The notes below the pieces were generated by a model. That model was not told the origin of the DNA. It saw only the letters and a program-made list of their open reading frames with translations, and searched no databases. Below are positions 1-8,865 of a stretch of 12,616 bases of DNA, one piece after another. The position numbers and the translations under genes are program-made. Within the stretch, counting starts at the first letter, position 1. The number at the start of each line of letters is the position of its first letter. The stretch comes from Parvularculaceae bacterium UBA4496 (GTDB taxonomy: Bacteria > Pseudomonadota > Alphaproteobacteria > Caulobacterales > Parvularculaceae): contig DGNI01000128.1 of the NCBI GenBank assembly GCA_002388885.1, positions 2,181 through 14,796 on the forward strand, in the 5' to 3' direction.

Positions 1-1686
<1,686 letters not shown>

Positions 1687-1887
1687 TTCGTTTTCCTTTC
1701 CGATAGGCGGCGCATTAATATTGGGATCGTCCGATCCTTAATTCAGGAATGAGACGAAGTGGAATATATTTTCAGAGTTTATCGGCTTGTCGCCTCGGAT
1801 TTTCAACTCTACCCTACAGAAAAAGCATCAGCAGCGGTGACAGCACCACATCGCAGAACGTCAGGGAACAGCCAGTAAGAACGGCTT
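1687..1887. promoter_or_regulatory. Divergent intergenic control region between the FadB-like gene and the tandem-TetR gene
   Basis: These 201 bases separate two divergent start codons and must hold both promoters. Visible elements are an A/T-rich ATTAATATT stretch just left of the palindrome at 1724-1737, which fits a -10 region for the leftward gene, and TATATT at 1765-1770 as a possible -10 for the rightward gene with a weak -35 (TTCAGG, 1742-1747). The long stretch 1771-1887 would then be an untranslated leader of the regulator. I see no convincing RNA structure or small gene in it. Promoter boxes are weak guesses. Confidence 0.4.
1724..1737. promoter_or_regulatory. 14-bp palindrome, candidate operator
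   Basis: The arms GGATCG and CGATCC are perfectly complementary around a 2-base centre (TC). The site lies 38 bp upstream of the FadB-like start codon, where the core promoter of that gene is expected, and about 150 bp upstream of the TetR-type gene. TetR-family proteins commonly autoregulate by binding palindromes between themselves and a divergent gene, so this is the best visible operator candidate. That it is bound by this regulator is an inference. Confidence 0.4.
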
Positions 1888-3144
1888 ATGGCCGGCACTG
1901 CAAACGTCATGAGTATAATCGAAGAAGCTCCTCTTCCTTCATCGACGGACCGCTTTCAGGAAAAGCGCGAGCGCATTCTCGACGCAGCCACGCAACTCAT
2001 AAACTTGCACGGCGTCAAGGGCATGACGTTTGTGGACGTCGCCAAGCTCGTCAACCTGAACACCACCAGTATCACCTATTACTTCAAGCGCAAGGAACAG
2101 CTTGCCGCCGCGGTCATGCACCGTTCCATCGAGCAGATGGAAGATCTTCTTGCGGATGCTGAAAACGCCCGCACGTCCCGCGAAAAAGTCGCCAGCTACA
2201 TCAGTGCGTCATTCGACCTTCATGCGCGTATCCGCCGTAAAGAAGCGCCGCCCATGGCGCATCTTTCGGACATACGCACCTTGGAAATGCCGTTCCGCAA
2301 GGAACTTTCAGACCGCTATATCGAGTTCTTCCGCACGTTGCGTTCGTTTTTCAGCGACCCCATAAACGATACGCAAAAAGCGCTGGGCGTTGCACGCGCG
2401 CACGCTCTCATAGAAAGCGTATTCTGGCTGCCCGCATGGATTACGCAATATTCGATTTCTGACTTTGACCGCCTGAATTCGCGTCTTTTCGAACTGTTCG
2501 ACAAGGGTATCGCCAAAGTCAATGCGGTGTGGCTTCCTGCGCTGTTGCCTGCTCCTGTTTCACCGGAAGCCATCGGCGGGGAAATGACTGGAAATTTCCT
2601 GCGCGCGGCAACGCAGCTGATTAACGAGCGTGGTTATCGCGGCGCGTCGGTCAACCGGATCGCGAAAAAACTGAGCGTTACGAAAGGCAGCTTCTATCAT
2701 CACCTTGATAGAAAGGATGATCTTGTCCTCGAATGCTTCCGCGCAAGCTATAATCGCATTTCCAACATTCAGCGCGAAGCGATCATGAGTGAAGGCGATT
2801 GCTGGCGGCGTGTTTCATCGGCTGTCGCAACGCTTGTAGATGTTCAGTTTAACAGCGATTTTCCGCTTTTGCGCACAACGGCATTGCATGCCTTGCCGAC
2901 GGAAATCCGCAGCACAGTTATTGACCGGTCGAACCGCATTGCGCGTCGTTTTGCCGGCATGCTGATAGACGGCATTGCTGAAGGATCGATGCGCCCGGTT
3001 GACCCGCTCGTGGCCAGTCAGACGATCATGTCGACGCTTAACGGCGCTTATGAGTTGCGCAAATGGGCAAGCGGCCTGCCGCACGAACAGGCCGCCAAAA
3101 TGTATGCATCGACCATCGCTTTCGGGTTGTTTGCCGATCGTTAA
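1888..3144 (+). CDS. Transcriptional regulator with two TetR-type domains in tandem
   Basis: A 418-residue cytoplasmic DNA-binding regulator, about twice the usual TetR length (around 200). The first helix-turn-helix unit spans about 24-72 (AATQLIN at 33-39, then SITYYFKRKEQL at 61-72). After a ligand-binding-type helical region comes a second unit at about 234-282 (AATQLIN again at 240-246, then SFYHHLDRKDDL at 268-279) and a second C-terminal helical region to residue 418. The two units share their scaffold but differ in the recognition-helix region (LNTTSITYY against VTKGSFYHH), so each may read a different half-site. Start choice is uncertain: an in-frame TAA at 1876 limits the 5' end, ATG 1888 has only a weak purine stretch before it, and ATG 1909 (residue 8) is possible. 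It is divergent from the FadB-like gene and upstream, on the same strand, of the pyrimidine operon, so either or both could be its target. The ligand is unknown. Confidence 0.88.
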   Translation: MAGTANVMSIIEEAPLPSSTDRFQEKRERILDAATQLINLHGVKGMTFVDVAKLVNLNTTSITYYFKRKEQLAAAVMHRSIEQMEDLLADAENARTSREKVASYISASFDLHARIRRKEAPPMAHLSDIRTLEMPFRKELSDRYIEFFRTLRSFFSDPINDTQKALGVARAHALIESVFWLPAWITQYSISDFDRLNSRLFELFDKGIAKVNAVWLPALLPAPVSPEAIGGEMTGNFLRAATQLINERGYRGASVNRIAKKLSVTKGSFYHHLDRKDDLVLECFRASYNRISNIQREAIMSEGDCWRRVSSAVATLVDVQFNSDFPLLRTTALHALPTEIRSTVIDRSNRIARRFAGMLIDGIAEGSMRPVDPLVASQTIMSTLNGAYELRKWASGLPHEQAAKMYASTIAFGLFADR

Positions 3145-3256
3145 ACAGTCCAAAGACAGTTGTTCGTTTTATCATAGACATTTTATTCGCCGGTCTGTTT
3201 AATACGCTCCCCCTGTTCGTACCCGCGTTACAGGACTCAAGAGAAAAGGCGACGCC
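3145..3256 (+). promoter_or_regulatory. Probable promoter and leader of the pyrimidine catabolism operon
   Basis: This 112-nt gap before the aminotransferase is A/T-rich compared with the coding DNA around it. A weak sigma70-like pair is TTGTTC (3160-3165) with TTTATT (3182-3187), spaced 16 bp. An inverted repeat, TTAAACAG (3141-3148, overlapping the tetR stop) and CTGTTTAA (3195-3202), brackets this pair. No terminator-like hairpin with a T-run follows the regulator gene, so read-through from it is also possible. The ribosome site GAAAAGG is at 3243-3249, seven bases before the ATG. Confidence 0.4.
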
Positions 3257-4558
3257 ATGGCTGCGCATGGAAAGAACGAACCGCTCATCGAACGTCATCG
3301 GGCGATCATGCCGTCATGGCTGGCCCTATATTATAAAGACCCGATCCAGCTGGTGCGCGGCGAGGGGCGGCGCGTCTGGGACGAAAATGATCGCGAATAT
3401 CTGGATTTTTTCGGCGGCATCCTGACCACCATGACCGGCTACAATACGCCGGGCGTCGTCGAGGCGATCAAGGATCAGGCGGACAGGATGCTGCATTCCT
3501 CGACGCTTTATCTGATCGACTCCCAGGTAGAGTTGGCGGAAGAAATTGCGGAACTTTCCGGCATTCCCAACGCAAAAGTATTCTTCACCAATTCCGGCAG
3601 CGAAGCGAACGACACCGCGCTGATGCTGGCGACCGCCTATCGCCGGTCGAACCAGATCCTCGCCATGCGCCACAGTTATCATGGCCGTTCGTTTTCAACT
3701 GTGTCCATCACAGGCACATCCTCATGGTCGCCGTCGTCGTTGTCGCCTTTTAACGTCTCCTACGTTCACGGCGCCTATCGTTACCGCAGTCCGTTTCGTC
3801 AGCTTCCTGATAATGAATATGTCGACGCCTGCGTCAGCGATCTCGAGAACGTCATTGAAATTTCAACGGCGGGCGATGTCGCCTGCCTGATCGCCGAACC
3901 TGTTCAAGGCGTCGGCGGTTTCGGCATGCCGCCGGACGGACTTTACGGCCGGTTCAACGAAGTGCTGAAAAAACGCGGCATCCTGTTTATTTCCGACGAG
4001 GTTCAGACCGGCTGGGGCCGTACGGGCGAACATTTCTGGGGTTATCAGGCGCACGGGTTCACCCCTGATATCATCACCTTTGCAAAAGGCCTCGGCAACG
4101 GTCTTGCCATCGGCGGCCTTGTCGCGCGCAAGGAAATCATGGACTGCTTTACGTCGAACTCGATTTCGACATTCGGCGGCAATCCGCTGGTGACGCGCGG
4201 TTCGCTAGCAAACCTACAATATCTGAAGGAAAACAATCTGCAGGCAAACGCCGCGAAACAGGGCGCGCGCCTGATGGAGAAACTGAAAAAGCTTGCAAGC
4301 GATACGCCCGGCATTGGCGACGTCCGCGGCAAGGGCCTGATGATCGGCCTTGAATTCGTCGGCAAAGACGGCCGCACGCCCGATGTCGAAACCGTGATGC
4401 AGCTTATGGAAGTCACAAAAGAAAATGGCCTGCTTATCGGCAAGGGCGGCTTTTACGGCAACGTCATCCGCATTGCGCCGCCGCTTTCCATAACGGAAGC
4501 CGAAATCGACGAGGGCTTTGACATTCTCGCAGGCGCAGTAAAGACGCTCGCCAGGTAA
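3257..4558 (+). CDS. Class III PLP aminotransferase, probable beta-alanine/3-aminoisobutyrate transaminase (AGXT2-like)
   Basis: Predicted to transfer the amino group of beta-alanine (from uracil) or 3-aminoisobutyrate (from thymine) to a keto acid, giving malonate or methylmalonate semialdehyde. The 433-residue length is normal for class III (omega) aminotransferases. Visible motifs are SGSEAN (113-118, phosphate of PLP), YHGRS (141-145), the D247-E248 pair in DEVQTGWGRTG (247-257), the PLP lysine K277 in TFAKGLGNG, and TFGGNP (305-310). The family covers many substrates (ornithine, GABA, beta-alanine), so the specificity is inferred from its place as first gene of the pyrimidine operon, where beta-alanine is the end product of PydC. 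It lies 112 nt after the regulator gene and 156 nt before preT. A good ribosome site (GAAAAGG) supports ATG 3257. The amino acceptor (pyruvate, glyoxylate or 2-oxoglutarate) cannot be read from the sequence. Confidence 0.87.
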   Translation: MAAHGKNEPLIERHRAIMPSWLALYYKDPIQLVRGEGRRVWDENDREYLDFFGGILTTMTGYNTPGVVEAIKDQADRMLHSSTLYLIDSQVELAEEIAELSGIPNAKVFFTNSGSEANDTALMLATAYRRSNQILAMRHSYHGRSFSTVSITGTSSWSPSSLSPFNVSYVHGAYRYRSPFRQLPDNEYVDACVSDLENVIEISTAGDVACLIAEPVQGVGGFGMPPDGLYGRFNEVLKKRGILFISDEVQTGWGRTGEHFWGYQAHGFTPDIITFAKGLGNGLAIGGLVARKEIMDCFTSNSISTFGGNPLVTRGSLANLQYLKENNLQANAAKQGARLMEKLKKLASDTPGIGDVRGKGLMIGLEFVGKDGRTPDVETVMQLMEVTKENGLLIGKGGFYGNVIRIAPPLSITEAEIDEGFDILAGAVKTLAR

Positions 4559-4618
4559 TCCGCGCGGAAGACAAACCCGCCGGATACGAAGTTCTTGAAA
4601 ACCAAGAGAAAAGCATCT

Positions 4619-4696
4619 ATGAATCCCGCCCGTTGGCGCAGCCGATCTGCAGTTTTCTTTTCGCAGGCCCGGCTCCTCCCGCGGGTGATGTTGTAA
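4619..4696 (+). CDS. Possible 25-codon leader ORF upstream of preT
   Basis: ATG at 4619 opens a 25-residue frame, starting MNPARWRSR, that ends with TAA at 4694-4696. Five of its 25 residues are arginine. A purine-rich stretch (AAGAGAAAAG, ending six bases before the ATG) could serve as a weak ribosome site. The stop lies in the loop of a candidate hairpin, 18 nt before the TTG start of preT, so translation could influence preT. Nothing shows that it is expressed, and a random frame of this length is common. It is listed because of its position. Confidence 0.2.
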   Translation: MNPARWRSRSAVFFSQARLLPRVML

Positions 4697-4707
4697 CAAC
4701 CCGGGAG
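4676..4707 (+). promoter_or_regulatory. Candidate hairpin covering the preT ribosome binding site
   Basis: CTCCCG (4676-4681) can pair with CGGGAG (4702-4707), and inside it GTTG (4690-4693) with CAAC (4697-4700) around a TAA loop. The right arm contains GGGAG (4703-4707), the only good ribosome site for preT. The fold could hide that site until something opens the left arm. Other pairings exist (CCCGCGGG is itself a palindrome), and no T-run follows immediately, so a classical terminator is less likely. Folding was judged by eye only. Confidence 0.35.
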
Positions 4708-4714
4708 CGCTTGT

Positions 4715-6070
4715 TTGAGGCATTTCAAGGTAAACAGCGACGGATCGGGCCTTGCGGCCTCCGACGTTGCTGAAAACTTTTCGGACCTTCACCCGCCCTT
4801 GTCTCCAGCGCAGGCTGCGGTCGAAGCCGCGCGATGCCTTTACTGCTATGACGCGCCCTGCATTAACGCCTGCCCCACCAGCATCGATATCCCGAAATTC
4901 ATTCACCAGATTCGTTCAGACAATCTCGACGGCTCGGCCAAAACCATTCTGTCTGCGAACATTATGGGCGGCACTTGCGCGCGCGCCTGCCCAACCGAGG
5001 TGCTGTGCGAAGAAGCCTGCGTCGTCAATCACACCGAAGGCGCGCCGGTAAAAATCGGCGAATTGCAGCGCCGCGCCGTCGATCATTTGCTTGCCAAGAA
5101 AGGCCCGCACCCTTTTGCCCGGGCGCCTGAAACCGGAAAGCGCATCGCCGTTGTCGGCGCCGGACCCGCAGGACTGTCTTTTGCGCACCGCGCCGCGATG
5201 CTCGGCCATGATGTCGTCGTTTATGACGCCAAGGAAAAAGCCGGCGGGCTGAATGAATACGGCCTTGCCGCTTACAAAATGGCGGATGACTTTGCGCAGG
5301 CCGAGGTCGAATTTCTGCTGGGCGTCGGCGGAATCGAGATCAATCACGGACAAACGCTCGGCAAAAACCTGTTGTTAGATGCGTTACGCAAGGAATACGA
5401 CGCCGTCTTTATCGGCGCCGGTTTAACAACGACGCGGCAACTCTCAGCGCCGGGCGAAGCATTGGATGGCGTTCGCGACGCGCTCGATTTCATCGAGGAT
5501 GTACGATGCGCGAGCGACAAATCAAAATTGAAAATCGATGACAATGTCGTTGTCATCGGCGGCGGCAACACCGCCATCGACGCTGCGGTTCAGGCGAAAT
5601 GCCTTGGCGCGCGTAACGTAACGCTCGTCTATCGCCGCGGGCCCGAAGCCATGAGCGCTACGGGGTGGGAACAGGACCTTGCCGCGTCCAACGGCGTCGT
5701 CATGAAATTCTGGGCGTCACCGAAATCGTTCAGCGGCTCAGGCAAAGTCGAAACTGCAGCCTTTTCCGAAATGCGCGAGCAAGGCGGCAAACTTGCCGAG
5801 ACCGGACGCAACTTCGACATTCCGGCCGGCCTTGTGCTGAAAGCCATCGGCCAGACGCTCAACGAAAAGGCGCTTGACGGTCTGAAAATCGAGCGCGGTA
5901 AAATTCGGGTCGACGAAAATTACCGCACGTCGGTCGAGGGCGTTTACGCGGGTGGCGACTGCATCGCGGCCGGTGAAGACCTTACCGTTCAGGCCGTCGA
6001 AGACGGCAAGCGCGCCGCGCACAGCGTCGACGCCGCCTTGCGCCTGCCCAAAAGCGGAGATTTGCGATGA
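4715..6070 (+). CDS. preT: Dihydropyrimidine dehydrogenase, NAD(P)H-oxidising FAD/Fe-S subunit (PreT/PydX)
   Basis: Electron-input subunit of the two-part dihydropyrimidine dehydrogenase. It takes electrons from NAD(P)H through FAD and Fe-S clusters to PreA, which reduces uracil and thymine. The N-terminal domain holds eight cysteines in two groups, C41/C44/C49/C53 and C88/C92/C98/C102, as in the N-terminal cluster domain of PreT and glutamate synthase small subunits. Next come an FAD-type GAGPAG (148-153), an NAD(P)-type GGGNTA (282-287) and YAGGD (411-415), which closes the FAD site. Length is 451 residues, typical of the family. The start is a TTG at 4715: a stop at 4694 bounds the frame, no ATG or GTG lies between it and the conserved region, GGGAG sits seven bases upstream, and the resulting N-terminus leads directly into the family-like AENFSDLHPPL. 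The stop overlaps the preA start by four bases (ATGA), implying translational coupling of the two subunits. Confidence 0.94.
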   Translation: MRHFKVNSDGSGLAASDVAENFSDLHPPLSPAQAAVEAARCLYCYDAPCINACPTSIDIPKFIHQIRSDNLDGSAKTILSANIMGGTCARACPTEVLCEEACVVNHTEGAPVKIGELQRRAVDHLLAKKGPHPFARAPETGKRIAVVGAGPAGLSFAHRAAMLGHDVVVYDAKEKAGGLNEYGLAAYKMADDFAQAEVEFLLGVGGIEINHGQTLGKNLLLDALRKEYDAVFIGAGLTTTRQLSAPGEALDGVRDALDFIEDVRCASDKSKLKIDDNVVVIGGGNTAIDAAVQAKCLGARNVTLVYRRGPEAMSATGWEQDLAASNGVVMKFWASPKSFSGSGKVETAAFSEMREQGGKLAETGRNFDIPAGLVLKAIGQTLNEKALDGLKIERGKIRVDENYRTSVEGVYAGGDCIAAGEDLTVQAVEDGKRAAHSVDAALRLPKSGDLR

Positions 6071-7344
6071 CCGATCTTGGTTGCACGATCGCTGGCGTTG
6101 AAAGCATCAACCCGTTCTGGCTCGCCTCGGCGCCCCCGACCGACAAGAAGTACAACGTCGAACGCGCCTTCAAGGCCGGATGGGGCGGCGCGGTATGGAA
6201 GACGCTGGGCGAGGACCCGCCCGTAGTCAACGTCACCAGCCGTTACGGCGTGCACCGATCATTCGACCGCTCGATCATCGGCATCAACAATATCGAACTT
6301 ATCTCCGACCGCCCGCTTGACGTGAACCTGCGCGAGATTGAGGAGATGCGCCGCGAATGGCCGGACCGTGTCATTATCGGCTCGATCATGGCCCCGCTCG
6401 ATGAAGACGCGTGGAAATCGCTCGCCATCAGGGTCGCCAATGCCGGCGTACAAGGGATCGAACTCAATCTTGGCTGCCCGCATGGCATGTGCGAGCGCGG
6501 CATGGGCTCCGCCGTTGGACAGGTGCCGGAATTCGTAGAAAAAACGACGCGCTGGGTGCGCGAGGCAGTGAACCTGCCGGTATTTACCAAGCTGACGCCG
6601 AACGTCACTGACATCATGATCCCGGCGGGCGCAGCAAAATCCGGCGGCGCGCACGCCGTATCGCTGATCAATACCGTAAACTCTGTGATCGGCGTCGATC
6701 TCGACAACATGGTTCCGACGCCGACGGTCGATGGCCGCGGCACCCATGGCGGTTATTGCGGCGAAGCGGTGAAACCCATCGCGCTGCACATGACGGCGGA
6801 AATTGCGCGCCATGCGGAAACGCAAGGGTTAGAAATCTCGGCCATCGGCGGCATTACAACCTGGCGCGACGCCGCGGAGTTCATCGCGCTCGGCGCCGGG
6901 GCCGTGCAAGTCTGTACCGCCGCCATGCTGTTCGGTTTCCGCATTGTCGAAGATATGAATGACGGCCTTAGCGCTTTCATGGCTGAGAAAGGATACAAAT
7001 CCATCGAGGATTTCAAAGGTGCTGCGACCACGCGCACTGTCGACTGGAACGCGCTCAACATGAACCACGATTTGAAAGCGCGCATCGACGACGACGCCTG
7101 TATCGAATGCGGGCGCTGTTTCATCGCCTGCGAAGACACGTCGCATCAGGCGATCCGCATTGACGCCAAGGATGACGGCGGGCGCAAATTCACGGTCATC
7201 GACGACGAATGCGTCGGTTGTAATTTGTGCATGCATGTCTGCCCGGTGAAAGACTGCATCACCATGGAACCTGTCGATACGGACAGACCTTACGTCACCT
7301 GGCCGGAAGACCCGAGAAACCCCCTGCGCGAGGCGGCGGAATAA
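6067..7344 (+). CDS. preA: Dihydropyrimidine dehydrogenase, FMN catalytic subunit (PreA/PydA)
   Basis: Catalytic subunit that reduces uracil or thymine to the 5,6-dihydro compound, with FMN in a dihydroorotate-dehydrogenase-like barrel. The 425 residues contain NLGCPHGM (134-141), whose C137 matches the catalytic cysteine of mammalian DPD (C671), then KLTPNVTD (175-182), and GGITTW (261-266), expected at the FMN phosphate. The C-terminus carries two 4Fe-4S motifs, C345/C348/C351/C355 and C382/C385/C388/C392, which would accept electrons from PreT. The residue before the catalytic cysteine is Gly136, where human DPD and E. coli PreA have Ser. Mammals and some other organisms fuse both subunits in one chain; here they are separate, as in E. 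coli. The start overlaps the preT stop (ATGA), and the stop overlaps the mmsA start by one base (TAATG). Confidence 0.95.
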   Translation: MTDLGCTIAGVESINPFWLASAPPTDKKYNVERAFKAGWGGAVWKTLGEDPPVVNVTSRYGVHRSFDRSIIGINNIELISDRPLDVNLREIEEMRREWPDRVIIGSIMAPLDEDAWKSLAIRVANAGVQGIELNLGCPHGMCERGMGSAVGQVPEFVEKTTRWVREAVNLPVFTKLTPNVTDIMIPAGAAKSGGAHAVSLINTVNSVIGVDLDNMVPTPTVDGRGTHGGYCGEAVKPIALHMTAEIARHAETQGLEISAIGGITTWRDAAEFIALGAGAVQVCTAAMLFGFRIVEDMNDGLSAFMAEKGYKSIEDFKGAATTRTVDWNALNMNHDLKARIDDDACIECGRCFIACEDTSHQAIRIDAKDDGGRKFTVIDDECVGCNLCMHVCPVKDCITMEPVDTDRPYVTWPEDPRNPLREAAE

Positions 7345-8840
7345 TGAATCGTATCGGTCATATCATAGATGGAAAAACCCTGACGGAAGGCGCTGCGACC
7401 GGCCCGGTTTTCAATCCCGCAACCGGAAAACAATCGGCCGAAGTCATGTTCGGCGATGCTGACACTGTTGACGCAGCCGTCAGCGCCGCGCGCAAAGCGC
7501 AAGCCGAATGGGCGAAAACGCCGCCGGCGAAGCGGGCCAGCATCATGTTCGCCATGCGCGAAGTCATGACCCGGCGCCGGGATGAGATTGCCGAAACCAT
7601 CAGCGCCGAACATGGCAAGACCCATGACGATGCGCTCGGCGAAGTCACCCGCGCGCTGGAAGTCGTCGAGTTTGCCTGCGGCGCGCCGCATTTGCTCAAG
7701 GGAAATTTTTCGCGCGACGTTGCCGGCGGCGTCGATACACATGCCGACCGCGAACCGCTCGGCGTGGTCGCCGGCATTACGCCGTTCAATTTCCCGTCCA
7801 TGGTGCCGTTATGGATGGTCCCCATGGCGCTGGTCTGCGGCAACGCGTTCATTCTGAAGCCGTCGGAAAAAGACCCGTCGAGCGCAAACCTGATCCACGA
7901 CATGCTGTCCGAAGCGGGCCTGCCCGCGGGCGTACTGAACGTCGTTCACGGCGACAAGCAGGTCGTCGATGCGATCCTCGATCACCCTGACATTGCAGCG
8001 GTGAGTTTCGTTGGCTCAACGCCCATCGCAGAATATGTTTACCAACGCGGATGCGTTGCCGGAAAGCGCGTTCAGGCGCTGGGCGGGGCTAAAAACCACA
8101 TGATCATCATGCCGGACGCCGATCTCGACCAGGCGGCAGACGCGCTGTTAGGAGCAGGCTTCGGCTCCGCCGGCGAGCGATGCATGGCGGTTTCAGTCGC
8201 CGTGCCCGTGGGCGATGAAACCGCCAACCGGCTGGTTGAGAATCTCGCACCCCGCGTACGCGCCATGAAAATCGGGCCGTCTACGGACAGTGAAGCGGAA
8301 ATGGGTCCGCTCATCACCGCCGCGCATCGCGACCGCGTTGCGCGCCTGATCGGTCAGGGCGAGGGAGAAGGCGCTGAAGTCGTCGTCGATGGACGCGGCC
8401 TCAACATGCAAGGCTATGGAGACGGCTACTGGCTCGGCGGCACGCTGCTCGACCGGGTAAAACCCGGCATGAGCGTTTATGATGAGGAAATTTTCGGGCC
8501 TGTGCTCTCGGTTGCGCGCGCAAAATCCTATGACGACGCCGTCGAAATGATCAGCGCCAACCCTTACGCCAACGGCACGGCGATTTTCACCCGCGATGGC
8601 GACGCGGCACGCGATTTCACCTCGCGCATCAAGGTCGGCATGGTCGGCGTCAACGTGCCGATCCCCGTACCTGTCGGCTATCACAGTTTCGGCGGCTGGA
8701 AGCGTTCAAGCTTTGGCGCGCACGGCATCTATGGGCCGGAAGCAATCCATTTTTATACGCGGCTTAAAACAGTGACGACGCGCTGGCCCACGGGTATTCG
8801 CGCCGGCGCCGATTTCAAATTTCCCACCATGGGCTCTTGA
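7344..8840 (+). CDS. mmsA: CoA-acylating (methyl)malonate-semialdehyde dehydrogenase
   Basis: Oxidises malonate semialdehyde to acetyl-CoA and CO2, and methylmalonate semialdehyde to propionyl-CoA, using NAD and CoA. The 498-residue protein has the aldehyde dehydrogenase fold: GITPFNFPSMVP (144-155), KPSEKDP (172-178) and the nucleophile C280 in GSAGERCM. The general-base glutamate of hydrolytic aldehyde dehydrogenases is missing (Ala245 in QALGGAKNH, 244-252), and the neighbour of the nucleophile is Arg279; both are typical of the CoA-acylating MMSDH group. I place the start at ATG 7344, which overlaps the preA stop by one base and gives MNRIGHIIDG, a family-like N-terminus. The same frame has an ATG at 7227, but that would add 39 residues made from the preA Fe-S coding region in another frame. 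In this operon it is the last step, consuming the aminotransferase product. Valine or inositol degradation are other known roles of the family, less likely here. Confidence 0.93.
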   Translation: MNRIGHIIDGKTLTEGAATGPVFNPATGKQSAEVMFGDADTVDAAVSAARKAQAEWAKTPPAKRASIMFAMREVMTRRRDEIAETISAEHGKTHDDALGEVTRALEVVEFACGAPHLLKGNFSRDVAGGVDTHADREPLGVVAGITPFNFPSMVPLWMVPMALVCGNAFILKPSEKDPSSANLIHDMLSEAGLPAGVLNVVHGDKQVVDAILDHPDIAAVSFVGSTPIAEYVYQRGCVAGKRVQALGGAKNHMIIMPDADLDQAADALLGAGFGSAGERCMAVSVAVPVGDETANRLVENLAPRVRAMKIGPSTDSEAEMGPLITAAHRDRVARLIGQGEGEGAEVVVDGRGLNMQGYGDGYWLGGTLLDRVKPGMSVYDEEIFGPVLSVARAKSYDDAVEMISANPYANGTAIFTRDGDAARDFTSRIKVGMVGVNVPIPVPVGYHSFGGWKRSSFGAHGIYGPEAIHFYTRLKTVTTRWPTGIRAGADFKFPTMGS

Positions 8841-8865
8841 GACTTTCCGAAGGAGAAGACGAACG

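Noticed and set aside
1749..2162. A 137-codon plus-strand frame starting in the divergent region
   Set aside because: Most of it overlaps the first TetR domain in another frame and it has no family features; its part before 1888 is too short to support a gene.
4650..4714. Possible rho-independent terminator after the aminotransferase
   Set aside because: The hairpin is not followed directly by a run of T, and its right arm is the ribosome site of the next gene, so a translational role is more plausible.
4214..4906. A 230-codon minus-strand frame spanning the aminotransferase end, the gap and the preT start
   Set aside because: It crosses two well-supported plus-strand genes, shows no recognisable domain and looks like an antisense shadow.
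6472..6477. Gly136 before the catalytic cysteine of PreA, where human DPD has Ser670
   Set aside because: From memory, many bacterial PydA sequences carry Gly here, so I do not treat it as a loss of function; the catalytic Cys137 is intact.
7227..7343. An in-frame 39-codon extension upstream of the mmsA start
   Set aside because: It lies wholly inside the preA region encoding the second 4Fe-4S motif, has no family-like sequence, and ATG 7344 with the TAATG overlap gives the expected N-terminus.
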